Shown in pieces: positions 8,825 through 17,344 of a stretch of 39,570 nucleotides of DNA. Within the stretch, counting starts at the first letter, position 1. Every line of letters starts with the position of its first letter. The position numbers and the translations under genes are program-made. Under the pieces are notes generated by a model. It saw only the letters and a list, made by a program, of their open reading frames with translations, was not told where the DNA came from and ran no database searches. Source of the stretch: Bacteroidaceae bacterium (lineage in GTDB: Bacteria > Bacteroidota > Bacteroidia > Bacteroidales > Bacteroidaceae); assembly GCA_016284115.1 (NCBI GenBank), contig JAEEOD010000170.1, positions 1 to 39,570 of the forward strand. Reading direction: 5' to 3'.

Positions 8825-9178
8825 TTATCTCGCAATAAAAAAACAGCCTGCCATAATAAAGAACACACCAACCCATTTCATAAATGACACATCCTCATGA
8901 AAGAAAAAAATAGCAGCTATCATACCAAAACAATAGCTCAAACTTATCATCGGATATGCCACGCTAAGTGGGAAGATTTTTATCATATAAACCCAAAGGA
9001 CAGAAGCTAATGCAAAGCACAAACCACAAACAGCAAACTGCCAATTGGTCAAAAACTGATACATAAACGACTTCGTTAACTCAAACGGAGGCATTTTAGC
9101 TAACGCAAACTTCAAGAAAACTTGACCTGCAGTTAGCAACAAACTCTGTATTATAGCATAACTAATTATTCTCCACAT
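8825..9178 (-). CDS. SMR/EamA-like small four-helix membrane protein
   Basis: This 117-residue protein consists almost entirely of four hydrophobic helices (roughly residues 3-24, 45-67, 72-94 and 98-116). It resembles half of an EamA transporter, or the ArnE/ArnF flippase subunits: GQVFLKFALAK in helix 1, VYMIKIFPLSVAYP at the end of helix 2 and a terminal GVFFIMAGCFFIAR. Proteins of this size act as dimers, and only one copy is present. Its ATG overlaps the end of ketosynthase 1 by 13 bases. In this setting it could flip an undecaprenyl- or glycerolipid-linked intermediate, in line with the glycosyltransferase in the same operon. That is inference; the substrate is unknown. Confidence 0.8.
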   Translation of the reverse strand: MWRIISYAIIQSLLLTAGQVFLKFALAKMPPFELTKSFMYQFLTNWQFAVCGLCFALASVLWVYMIKIFPLSVAYPMISLSYCFGMIAAIFFFHEDVSFMKWVGVFFIMAGCFFIAR

Positions 9179-10926
9179 GTTACTACCATTGATATTGAAT
9201 GTAAGGGACTACATGCTTCCTTCCCCATCTTCTTCATCAGACTTTGATAAAATGGTGTAGCTTCATCATGAAATCCCACTAAAATATATTTATAACCTTC
9301 TCCTAAAAGCATTTTAGCATCTAGCAGTGCCCATTCTAGAGATTTTTCTCCCTGAGAATATGTGACATTATAACCATGACAATGCGTCTGTATAGCTATA
9401 TTGCTACTTAATGTATTATGGGTACTTTGCATAAAAAGGGTCGGCTTTAACAGAACCTCTCCTTCTTCTTCCATTTGTTCCAAAAGAAGCTCGCTATTCT
9501 CCAAGCAACCTAAGGATGTAGCAGTAATAATAGCATCAGGCATGGTTATACCAGCTTGTTGAAGAGCTTTAAATGATGATAACAATGATGCTTTCATCAG
9601 CTTACCCATTCGTCTAACTTCTATGGGACTAATAAAACCTGTTATTTCTTTCAATGAGTCGACATCATTGATCTCAACTTTTGAGAGAACACGAATATGC
9701 TTACAAACAGGCAGCTTATGTTGTTGTTTTTGAGGCTTCTTTCTTGACAGAATAATAGATGAGTCATTCCCACCAAAGCCAAAAGAATTACATAACACAT
9801 TATATATTTCTGCATGGTCTATGCCCAAAGATGGTATTATGCCATCATCCATCTGGTTCTTCCAGCCAAGATTGCCAGGTACAAATTGATGCTGTAACGT
9901 TAAGATGCAGATTATGGCCTCTATGCTCCCAGAAGCACTAGTTGTATGACCAGTAAATGACTTTGTACTTGAAACATACGGCAACTCATCTCCAAACACC
10001 CTTTTTAGAGCTATACTCTCGCTTCTATCGTTATTGACCGTACCTGTCCCATGGGCATTAACATATTGTATATCTGATGGATTAAAACATGCATTGGTTA
10101 AAGCCTTTGTCATTGCCAAAAAAGCGCCCTCTCCATTTTCAGAAGAAGCAGTTTGGTGATATGCATCGCAAGCATTACCATAGCCTGTTACATAAGCATG
10201 GACTGTTGCATTACGTCTAATGGCTACATCCTCTCGTTCTAACACCACATATGCCGCCCCCTCTCCAAGATTCAACCCTGCTCTATTATCATCAAATGGG
10301 CGACATACTTCTTTGTCAAGTATCATTAAAGAGTTAAAGCCATTAAAATGGAATCTGGTTAATGCTTCGGAACCACCGGCAACTACAACATCAGCCATAT
10401 CAGCTTCTATTAATCGAGTGCCCAAAATGATGGAATTGGCTGCAGAAGAGCATGCTGTAGAAATAGTTGTATAATCATCAAATAAGTTAAAGTAATCTGC
10501 TATGATACGAGTTGAACTACCGCAATCATGGTCATCTAAGCATTTAAGATAGTCTTCAGACTCTTTGAAAGTAGAATAGTATTTTTCTGTAACATCCATA
10601 CCACCAACCGTGGTTCCCGAAACAAATAAAATCCGTAATCCTGCTTTCTTAAACAGATTTGCATCTTCTAACGCTTGTTTAACCGACAAAATACCCATCA
10701 GTGCAGTCCTGCTTATCTCATCAGAAGAATCAAGGTTTAACCTCTGTTTCAGTTCTTCATTTGATAACTTGACTTCACCAACAGGTAGCTCTGTATGAAT
10801 AGAATTAAGATGATTCATTATTCCTATACCCGTTTTATTATCGAGTAAAGAATGTAAAACTTCATCTTTCCCTATTCCAATAGCAGATACTATTCCTTCA
10901 CCAGTTATAACAACGCTATTAATCAT
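9166..10926 (-). CDS. Beta-ketoacyl synthase with extra C-terminal half-KS domain (KS1)
   Basis: Residues 1 to about 400 are a complete FabF-like ketosynthase with Cys159 (TACSS), a His in HGTGTVNND, a second His in TGHTTSASG and the closing GFGGNDSS loop, so it should be catalytically active. Residues about 415-586 are additional and resemble a half-ketosynthase (Ketoacyl-synt_2 type): ITATSLGCLENSE, PTLFMQSTHNT and YSQGEKSLEWAL, where the position of the active Cys appears occupied by non-Cys residues. In gammaproteobacterial aryl-polyene clusters a similar short domain is a separate chain-length-factor-like protein. Here it is joined to the synthase, for a total of 586 residues against about 410 for FabF. 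It probably performs chain elongation. Confidence 0.88.
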   Translation of the reverse strand: MINSVVITGEGIVSAIGIGKDEVLHSLLDNKTGIGIMNHLNSIHTELPVGEVKLSNEELKQRLNLDSSDEISRTALMGILSVKQALEDANLFKKAGLRILFVSGTTVGGMDVTEKYYSTFKESEDYLKCLDDHDCGSSTRIIADYFNLFDDYTTISTACSSAANSIILGTRLIEADMADVVVAGGSEALTRFHFNGFNSLMILDKEVCRPFDDNRAGLNLGEGAAYVVLEREDVAIRRNATVHAYVTGYGNACDAYHQTASSENGEGAFLAMTKALTNACFNPSDIQYVNAHGTGTVNNDRSESIALKRVFGDELPYVSSTKSFTGHTTSASGSIEAIICILTLQHQFVPGNLGWKNQMDDGIIPSLGIDHAEIYNVLCNSFGFGGNDSSIILSRKKPQKQQHKLPVCKHIRVLSKVEINDVDSLKEITGFISPIEVRRMGKLMKASLLSSFKALQQAGITMPDAIITATSLGCLENSELLLEQMEEEGEVLLKPTLFMQSTHNTLSSNIAIQTHCHGYNVTYSQGEKSLEWALLDAKMLLGEGYKYILVGFHDEATPFYQSLMKKMGKEACSPLHSISMVVTCGE

Positions 10927-10933
10927 ACAAACA

Positions 10934-11194
10934 TTACTTTTTCCTGTTTGCTGCTACAAACTTTGCAATTGATGAAACGCTTGTAAAAATAGCTTTACCC
11001 TCTGAAGCATCAGATAACCTAATGCCATATTTTTTTTCAAGCAACACTATCAACTCTAGAGCGTCAATAGAATCAAGGCCAAGTCCCTCTCCAAAAAGAG
11101 GTGCCTCTGAATCAATCTCTTCAGGTTTCATCTCTTCAAGGTTCAACACCTCTATAATTTCTTTTTTAAGTTCTAACACTAAATCTTCCATCAT
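10934..11194 (-). CDS. Acyl carrier protein (DSI type)
   Basis: This small acidic helical protein of 86 residues has the phosphopantetheine attachment motif GLDSID, with Ser42 as the modified residue, and the usual helix II following it (ALELIVLLEKKYG). It lies between two ketosynthase genes, 7 bases upstream of KS1 and 5 bases downstream of KS2. Two adjacent ATG codons (11194 and 11191) are possible starts; an in-frame TTG at 11197 is less likely. It would carry the starter or the growing polyene. A second ACP at 14681 has a DSL motif, and in known aryl-polyene systems the two ACPs serve different steps (priming against elongation), which may hold here. Confidence 0.92.
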   Translation of the reverse strand: MMEDLVLELKKEIIEVLNLEEMKPEEIDSEAPLFGEGLGLDSIDALELIVLLEKKYGIRLSDASEGKAIFTSVSSIAKFVAANRKK

Positions 11195-11199
11195 CAAAA

Positions 11200-12906
11200 T
11201 TATCTTAATTCAACAGTATATATATTTGCCTCAAAATTATCATCGTTTTCATAATCAAGCCATCCAGTGATCATACTATCAGTAATACCATCCAAGAAAG
11301 ATGCTTTTTGAACTTTCTCCATCAAGCCCTCATCTTTATAACTTAACATATAGAATGAAGTTTCACCTGCATACATATTTCTAATTGCTATTTCTCCTGT
11401 TACAATGTTAGGTAATGTATAAACGAACAATGAAGGACTCGGAAAATATTCATCTGGATTTTGAATCGTCTTAAAATATTCTTTATCGGTATGAATAGAA
11501 GATGAATGATTAAAAAGAATAATTGCCCTGTTATCATTAGGAACAAATCTCTCTAAGCCTTCAGCTTCTATTAACAATTCAGTTGAAATAAAGCCCAATC
11601 TACTAAGCATATCCATTTTGTAAAACTTTGGATATTCTTTAACAAAGGACCTATAAAGTTCTGTTAGCATCTCTTTTCCTGTACAATAATGAGGCAGAGA
11701 AGTACCATCTACTTCTATCCTCTCTGGTGTAATCAAGACGTGATGTGTCTTAAGTATAGATATTGTCTCTTTAACATCAGTAATATTATGTAAAGATTTA
11801 GACAACAACAATGATGCATTACACCCACCAAAACCAGAAATCATCTTTATAAAGGTGTCTTTATCTGTATGTGTTGATTCTGCAGATATACTAATATGTC
11901 CAGAAACACCTATTTCTTCAAAGCCTTTAGTTCCTAAAGTCATTTGATCATCTAAAGACCTCGCCGTCAAAACAGTCTCCAATACACCTGCTGCACCTAA
12001 AGTATGACCAAAATACCCCTTTAGTGAATTAACAGGTATGGATGAAAGTCCTGCTCGCTCAATAGCAACAGATTCCATTTGATCATTAAACATGGTAGCT
12101 GTTCCGTGAGCATTTATCAATGCCAACTCATTTATATCTACATCTTTTAGCACTGCTTTGATGGCTTTATATGCACCTTCCCCATTCTTGGATGGTGAAC
12201 TTATATGAAAAGCATCATTTCGGATAGCGCCAGTCTCAATATGCCATTTATTATGACTGATCTCATGATGATCAGAGGAAAGAATAAGAGTAGAGGCTGC
12301 TTCACCAAGATTTAGTCCTAATCTTTCAATATCAAAAGGTTTGCAATTATATTCTGCTAATGCCTTTAACGATTGGAATCCAGAAACAATAAATGGATTC
12401 AAAACATCAGCACCACTCACAATTGCGTATTTGTAATAATTAAGTTCCAGTAAACGTGCAGCTAAGATAATGGCAGATGCACCAGATATGCATGCATTAC
12501 ATGCGACAATAGGCTCTGTTTTTAAGCCTATTTCTCTACAGATTCGTTTCGCACACTCACTGGGATAGATAGCCGTTCTTTCATGACAATTTTCATTCAA
12601 ACCTTCAATGTTAGCCTTTGTTGTACTGAGTATCAATACAGCATTGTCTTTCGTTAAGTCTATTTGCACATCACTCAATGCATTTTCTATGGATTTGACA
12701 ACAATTGACTCAAATCGCGACAATCCATCTCTCTTTAAATGTGTATTTTGGTCATCGTTAAACAAAGATGCAGAAAAAGGTTCTGGGATGTTCCAAAGAC
12801 TTGAGTAATGCATAATAGCAGAATGACCAGATTTAACGTTCTGATAATTCTGGTCTGTAGTCTCTCCCAAAGGAGACAAGATATTATCTGCTATTATATA
12901 AACCAT
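11200..12906 (-). CDS. Beta-ketoacyl synthase with diverged C-terminal half domain (KS2)
   Basis: From ATG 12906 (an in-frame TTG at 12915 is rejected) the protein has 568 residues. The first 370 or so are a ketosynthase with Cys139 in NACISGA, His in NAHGTATMFND, His in FGHTLGAAG and GFGGCNAS, so the Cys-His-His triad is complete although the elbow sequence is unusual. A further block of about 190 residues follows. It parallels the extra domain of KS1 (SRLGFIS; AIILFNHSSS; PSLFVYTLPNIVTGEIAIRN) but is more diverged and lacks an active-site Cys. KS1 and KS2 may therefore form a pair in which one side elongates and the other supports it. Which of the two primes the chain cannot be told from sequence. 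Confidence 0.86.
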   Translation of the reverse strand: MVYIIADNILSPLGETTDQNYQNVKSGHSAIMHYSSLWNIPEPFSASLFNDDQNTHLKRDGLSRFESIVVKSIENALSDVQIDLTKDNAVLILSTTKANIEGLNENCHERTAIYPSECAKRICREIGLKTEPIVACNACISGASAIILAARLLELNYYKYAIVSGADVLNPFIVSGFQSLKALAEYNCKPFDIERLGLNLGEAASTLILSSDHHEISHNKWHIETGAIRNDAFHISSPSKNGEGAYKAIKAVLKDVDINELALINAHGTATMFNDQMESVAIERAGLSSIPVNSLKGYFGHTLGAAGVLETVLTARSLDDQMTLGTKGFEEIGVSGHISISAESTHTDKDTFIKMISGFGGCNASLLLSKSLHNITDVKETISILKTHHVLITPERIEVDGTSLPHYCTGKEMLTELYRSFVKEYPKFYKMDMLSRLGFISTELLIEAEGLERFVPNDNRAIILFNHSSSIHTDKEYFKTIQNPDEYFPSPSLFVYTLPNIVTGEIAIRNMYAGETSFYMLSYKDEGLMEKVQKASFLDGITDSMITGWLDYENDDNFEANIYTVELR

Positions 12907-12919
12907 AATTTTCAAAGAC

Positions 12920-13336
12920 TTACATTACGTTCCATTTCTCTTTCCAATGAGCATAAAACTCGGGATTATCCCACACCAACTGATAGTCTTTATCCATAAA
13001 AACCTGCACTGATTGACCTGTAGCGATTAAGCTATCATCATCTTGGTCATGTATTTCGTATTCAAAGACAATTTTGGCAGCTTCCGTTGGAATATAAACA
13101 ATATCAATCCTGGGGTTCATTCCATATTTCAAAGGCTTTTTATAATGAAAAGAAAGCTCCACAAGAGGAGCAAAATACCCATTCCCATATATCGTCATAT
13201 ACTCAAGGCCATACTTTTTCCCAAATTCTTCCCTCGCATCCTCAAAATAAAGAGGGTATGAACCATGCCAAACAACGCTCATGGAATCAACTTCACTAAA
13301 ACGGATATTGATTGCTTTTGATGCTTTTAGTATCAT
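12920..13336 (-). CDS. 4HBT-type hotdog acyl thioesterase
   Basis: This 138-residue protein has the YbgC/4-hydroxybenzoyl-CoA thioesterase signature near its start: RFSEVDSMSVVWHGSYPLYF followed by EDAREEF. The Asp and the WHGSY His/Tyr cluster match the active region of this family. It lies 13 bases upstream of KS2 and 6 bases downstream of the dehydratase subunit. A thioesterase of this class is a regular member of aryl-polyene clusters and could release the finished chain from the ACP or clear misprimed carriers. The choice between these is inference. Confidence 0.86.
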   Translation of the reverse strand: MILKASKAINIRFSEVDSMSVVWHGSYPLYFEDAREEFGKKYGLEYMTIYGNGYFAPLVELSFHYKKPLKYGMNPRIDIVYIPTEAAKIVFEYEIHDQDDDSLIATGQSVQVFMDKDYQLVWDNPEFYAHWKEKWNVM

Positions 13337-13342
13337 TTTTTA

Positions 13343-13810
13343 TTAACCCTCCTTAATCGCGATTTTCATATTTGTTTCTACAAGTATATTCTCTCCACAC
13401 GTAATCTCAGCTTTCGCTAAAATCATGCCAAAAATTTCTTCCTGAACATCAACTACAGTCGTTATAACATCACCAACCTTTGGAATTGAATGAATCTTTA
13501 AATCCTTAATTGCACCAATAAACCCTATCTGAATACCTTTCTTGAGAATGTATTTATTGACAAATCCTATTCTGGCAGCACATGTCTGAGCTATATTTTC
13601 TATAAGTCCAGAAGCAGAGAACATGCCATTTTCAACAAAAATATTGTTTTCTTGAATCTTTGTTTCAGTTACGGTTCGAATCATATCAAAATGAGTCAAA
13701 CAACCTATCATCACGAAAGGTTCCTGTTGCGGCAAGAGTTCATGGATATCAATACTCCTCAAAAAATCCCCAGAAAAATGTTCAGTTCCTTTCATAATTC
13801 CAGAAATCAT
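13343..13810 (-). CDS. ApeP-like hotdog dehydratase subunit, catalytic His missing
   Basis: This is a single-hotdog protein of 155 residues from ATG 13810; a second in-frame ATG at 13795 is also plausible and would shorten the overlap with the upstream gene to 14 bases. The opening IHELLPQQEPFVMIG resembles 3-hydroxyacyl-ACP dehydratases. The central helix motif SGLIENIAQTCAAR keeps Glu71, which aligns with the catalytic Glu of FabZ (EAMAQ). The HFPG-type loop that should supply the His is replaced by VENGMFSAS, with no His between residues 41 and 71. It is thus the mirror image of the protein at 7426, which has the His but not the acid. Known ApeI-ApeP heterodimers suggest the two form one composite active site. 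Confidence 0.85.
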   Translation of the reverse strand: MISGIMKGTEHFSGDFLRSIDIHELLPQQEPFVMIGCLTHFDMIRTVTETKIQENNIFVENGMFSASGLIENIAQTCAARIGFVNKYILKKGIQIGFIGAIKDLKIHSIPKVGDVITTVVDVQEEIFGMILAKAEITCGENILVETNMKIAIKEG

Positions 13811-14672
13811 AGAAATTAAACCATTGACAAGGGTATTGCTTCACCATTTTTTCCAATTCAGAAACATAACTCTGACACAAATCTCTCATCTGCTCTTTTC
13901 TTGGTTTGCTCTTATCATAACTCAGTTTCGAGACATATATCTTATATTTCAACGTTGACTCTTTCATTACATTCACTGCAATGGCATCTACTTCTTTTAT
14001 TGTCGCAACACTAAAAGGTCCCAAAGGGAAGCGAGCAGGTTTGTTCAAGAAATCCGTCTCTATATATTTCTGAGAGCCCCAGAAACGATCAGCTGGCATG
14101 CTTACAATTTCGCCATCAGAAAGAGCCTTGTCTATTTCAAACAAATGCTCCATATCACCTTTTGCGAAAATCATTTTGATATTAGTTTCAGTAAACATTT
14201 TATCTCTATTATCCATGACAGACTGTTTCTCTCCCCCAAAGACTAAAGCATTAAAAGGTTTGTCTTTTGCAACCAACGTATAACCCGCTATCTCATAATT
14301 GCCTATGTGCGAACTAAGCTGGACAAATCCCTTCTCCTTAATTGCTAAAGACTGGAATATGTCATAACCATCTACCTCTACCTTGAACTCTTTCCCAGCA
14401 TACATAGCAAATTTGTCAATGACTGTTTCACTAAAAATGCAATGATTTACGTATGTCATCCAAGCAGACTTGATGGTAGAGTAACCTATTCGTTCTTTAA
14501 AGTATTGATAAATTATTTTTCTGCTAGGGTTAAGCAATAGGCACACGGGGACAACGAAAATTGATGAAAAAGCATAAATAAATCTCACATCAACATACTT
14601 CAAGGCACGGATTAGCCATCGATGCATCCATCCGTTACCATAAGTTGTCCCAGTCCATTTTCTTTCACCCAT
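13782..14672 (-). CDS. LpxL/HtrB-like lysophospholipid acyltransferase
   Basis: This 296-residue protein has the LpxL-family catalytic motif HX4E in SSHIGNYEIAG (His122, Glu127), a hydrophobic segment at about residues 30-48 and a late MPADRFWGS stretch common to lipid A secondary acyltransferases. It probably acts at the inner membrane using acyl-ACP. It begins 8 bases after the ACP gene and ends inside the dehydratase gene, so it would be made together with both. In aryl-polyene clusters a protein of this class is thought to transfer the polyene chain from ACP to a lipid or sugar acceptor. A lipid A role is less likely given its place in this operon. Confidence 0.87.
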   Translation of the reverse strand: MGERKWTGTTYGNGWMHRWLIRALKYVDVRFIYAFSSIFVVPVCLLLNPSRKIIYQYFKERIGYSTIKSAWMTYVNHCIFSETVIDKFAMYAGKEFKVEVDGYDIFQSLAIKEKGFVQLSSHIGNYEIAGYTLVAKDKPFNALVFGGEKQSVMDNRDKMFTETNIKMIFAKGDMEHLFEIDKALSDGEIVSMPADRFWGSQKYIETDFLNKPARFPLGPFSVATIKEVDAIAVNVMKESTLKYKIYVSKLSYDKSKPRKEQMRDLCQSYVSELEKMVKQYPCQWFNFYDFWNYERN

Positions 14673-14680
14673 GCAAAAAA

Positions 14681-14923
14681 TTAGTTTACTTTTTTCTCAA
14701 TATAATCGCAGAATTGATTGAGCGTCTTAACGTCTACCATTTCTTCAGGTTTGATCTTAAAACCAAACTTTTTCTCTACAATCACTACAATATCAACAAA
14801 ATCTAAACTATCGATACCCATATCATCCTTAAGCATCGCATCCCCTTTGATTTTGTCTTCATCAATTTCTAAATCATCTATTAAAAACTCTCTAACTTTT
14901 TCTTCAATTTCATTTCTTGTCAT
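14681..14923 (-). CDS. Acyl carrier protein (DSL type)
   Basis: This 80-residue acidic protein has the motif MGIDSLD, with Ser39 the phosphopantetheine site, and a typical helix II (FVDIVVIVEKKFG). It is separated by 8 bases from both the methyltransferase upstream and the acyltransferase downstream. Together with the ACP at 10934 it makes two carrier proteins in the cluster. The close link to the LpxL-like acyltransferase suggests that this ACP may hand the finished chain to that enzyme, though this is not shown by sequence. Confidence 0.93.
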   Translation of the reverse strand: MTRNEIEEKVREFLIDDLEIDEDKIKGDAMLKDDMGIDSLDFVDIVVIVEKKFGFKIKPEEMVDVKTLNQFCDYIEKKVN

Positions 14924-14931
14924 AACCTGCT

Positions 14932-16035
14932 TTATTTAATTTTACAAACAATTATCGAATGACCTTGACCTAAATGATCATGAATTTGCTCTATTTCAAG
15001 TCCTGCCTCACTTATACACAGTTCCATATCTTCTGTATTATACATCTTGGAATTACCATTTGCAATAGCTGTGAAATATAAGCTTGTCATTGTCAAGCAA
15101 AACGCTGCTGGTTCATATTTCTGTCTATCCCATAACGTTTCCATAATGTAAATACGGCTTTCATCACTCATAATTTCTCTTGCTCGTTTTAGGATGCCAA
15201 CGATTTCATCCATACTAAAACAATCGAGAAATTGACTCATCCAAATAGCATCAATATTGCCTTTAGCTCTAGGAAACTTGGATTTCTGGTCAAGCAAATC
15301 AATGCCGACACCTGCAATTCGTTCTGCTCCTGCTTTTCCTTTTATATTCGCATACATCATCTCAATTTGCTGTGGCAAATCAAGAATGGTAACTCGAACA
15401 TCATTATCAAAACCCACACACCGCAAAGCCCATTTACCTGTATTGCCTCCAACATCATAAAGATGTTTTACATGATGCTGATTGAAGATAATATCTAAAG
15501 CTTCAGGGAAAGATGAGTCACTATAGAAATGGTCAAAAGCAAACCAACTATCTTGTACATTCTTTGGCAAACTGGATAAGCCTTCATAAACAGTAGGCCA
15601 AGACCCAAAGTGCTTTAGACCATCAGGCTTACCGTTCAACAAAGATTCTTCAAGATGGAACCATCCTTCATAGTTGACATCATGATTGAAATCAAGATTA
15701 ACTCTCGTTGCTTTGTCATTTAGCAGGAACCAACCTACTTTTGACAATGTAAATCTATCAGTCTCTGAATTTACCAAAACAATACCAATACAAAGAGATG
15801 CTTCTGTCAAGCATTTCACGGCATAGTCTGATAAGCCAGTCATTTGGGATATCTCTTGTCTTGTCAAGCCTTCTTCTGCATCTCGGATTATTTCGAGAAT
15901 TCCAAACTTGACCATTAAACGAGATGCCTGAAAAACAACGGGACCCCATGCAATGAATTCTGCAAGACGTTGAGCCTCACGAGCAGAAAGTTGATCTTTT
16001 GTATACTTATTTAACAATGACTCAGATAAATGCAT
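14932..16035 (-). CDS. SAM-dependent methyltransferase with winged-helix N-terminus
   Basis: From ATG 16035 the protein has 367 residues. Residues about 25-105 look like the dimerisation/winged-helix domain of plant-type O-methyltransferases (GLTRQEISQMTGLSD). The Rossmann SAM-binding motif I, YDVGGNTGKWAL, is at 193-204, followed by the acidic ILDLPQQ and a late IYIMETLWD strand. This architecture is common in small-molecule O-methyltransferases. It could methylate the hydroxyl of the aryl head group, giving the methoxy- or methyl-substituted ring known from some aryl polyenes; C-methylation cannot be ruled out. A 56-base gap, the longest inside the operon, separates it from KS3, and I see no promoter in it. 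Confidence 0.86.
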   Translation of the reverse strand: MHLSESLLNKYTKDQLSAREAQRLAEFIAWGPVVFQASRLMVKFGILEIIRDAEEGLTRQEISQMTGLSDYAVKCLTEASLCIGIVLVNSETDRFTLSKVGWFLLNDKATRVNLDFNHDVNYEGWFHLEESLLNGKPDGLKHFGSWPTVYEGLSSLPKNVQDSWFAFDHFYSDSSFPEALDIIFNQHHVKHLYDVGGNTGKWALRCVGFDNDVRVTILDLPQQIEMMYANIKGKAGAERIAGVGIDLLDQKSKFPRAKGNIDAIWMSQFLDCFSMDEIVGILKRAREIMSDESRIYIMETLWDRQKYEPAAFCLTMTSLYFTAIANGNSKMYNTEDMELCISEAGLEIEQIHDHLGQGHSIIVCKIK

Positions 16036-16091
16036 CTTCAATACGCTATTACAAAAGCCTATTTAATATTTGCTTAATTATCAATTATTTA

Positions 16092-17318
16092 TTATAAAAC
16101 TTTTCTAATTACCAAAGCAGAATTTGTTCCACCAAAACCAAATGAATTACTTAAAACAACTTTCACCTCAGTATCAACAGTTTTAGCCGTAAGATTCAGC
16201 TTGTCTGCATATTCATCTGGCTTTTCTAAATTGATGTTAGGAGCAACAAAATTGTTTTGCATCATAATTGTTGAATACACTATTTCACTCGCTCCTGCCA
16301 TCCAGCATTCATGACCAGTCATTGATTTGGTAGAACTAATCAATGCTCTATGTCCTGTAAACATCTTGTTTAACGCAATTGCTTCATACATATCACCTTG
16401 CTTGGTTGATGTAGCATGTGCATTTACATAATCAATATCATCAACAGAGATTCCTGCATCCTTTATTGCTCTTGTCATAGCAATCACACTGCCTTCATCG
16501 CTCGGTTCAGAAATACCACCTCCATTACTTGAGAAACCATAGCCAACAACTTCACATAGGATATTGGCACCTCGAGCTACAGCATGTTCATATTCTTCTA
16601 ACACCAAAGCAGCAGCACCTCCACTCGGAACAAGGCCATCTCTATCTTTATCAAAAGGTCGACTTGCTTTGGTTGGCTCTTCCATTCGCACAGAAAAAGC
16701 TCCCAATGCATCAAATGAAGCCATCGAATAATAATTAGTTTCTTGGGCTCCACCACAAAGAATCATATCTTGCAATCCTTGTTTTATCAGCATGTAGCCA
16801 ATACCTATAGAATGACTGCCACTTGCACATGCAGCACTGATAGTAAAGTTCACACCCCTAAGATGGAATATGCTACTTAAATTCATATTCACTGTTGAAT
16901 TCATAGACTGAAACACGATGCCATAACCTAACATAGCTGAGTCATGTTTCTCATCCATGATTTTGGAAGCTTCAATAACTGGCTTTGCAGAAGAATCATT
17001 GCCAAAAATGCATCCTACTTCATTTGTTCTTAAATAATTGTCATTAATTGCAGCTTGTTCAAAAGCCTGTCGAGATGCCATATATGCATATTGGGCTTCT
17101 TCTGACATACCTGCTCGTGTATGCCTATCAAGCATTTGCTTTGTTATTACAGGAACTTCCACTATGCCTGACAAACCCGACCTATAGCCATATTCAAGTC
17201 TTTCTGGTAATAAACCTATTCCAGACTTTCCATTATATAAAGAATCTTTGACTGTTTTTATATCTGTTCCCAGGCAAGACCAAATGCCCATGCCGGTAAT
17301 TACAACTCGTCTACTCAT
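16092..17318 (-). CDS. FabF-like beta-ketoacyl-ACP synthase (KS3)
   Basis: This is a normal-length ketosynthase (408 residues from ATG 17318; an in-frame GTG five codons upstream is less likely). It has Cys164 in SAACASGS, His in NAHATSTKQGD, His in MTGHECWMAG and the closing FGFGGTNSA. All three catalytic residues are present. Unlike KS1 and KS2 it has no extra domain, so it is nearest to the FabF-type synthase of known aryl-polyene clusters. It lies 26 bases downstream of the ketoreductase. It probably shares elongation or priming with KS1 and KS2. Confidence 0.92.
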   Translation of the reverse strand: MSRRVVITGMGIWSCLGTDIKTVKDSLYNGKSGIGLLPERLEYGYRSGLSGIVEVPVITKQMLDRHTRAGMSEEAQYAYMASRQAFEQAAINDNYLRTNEVGCIFGNDSSAKPVIEASKIMDEKHDSAMLGYGIVFQSMNSTVNMNLSSIFHLRGVNFTISAACASGSHSIGIGYMLIKQGLQDMILCGGAQETNYYSMASFDALGAFSVRMEEPTKASRPFDKDRDGLVPSGGAAALVLEEYEHAVARGANILCEVVGYGFSSNGGGISEPSDEGSVIAMTRAIKDAGISVDDIDYVNAHATSTKQGDMYEAIALNKMFTGHRALISSTKSMTGHECWMAGASEIVYSTIMMQNNFVAPNINLEKPDEYADKLNLTAKTVDTEVKVVLSNSFGFGGTNSALVIRKVL

Positions 17319-17344
17319 ACCTTCATCCTTCACATTATTCTTAC

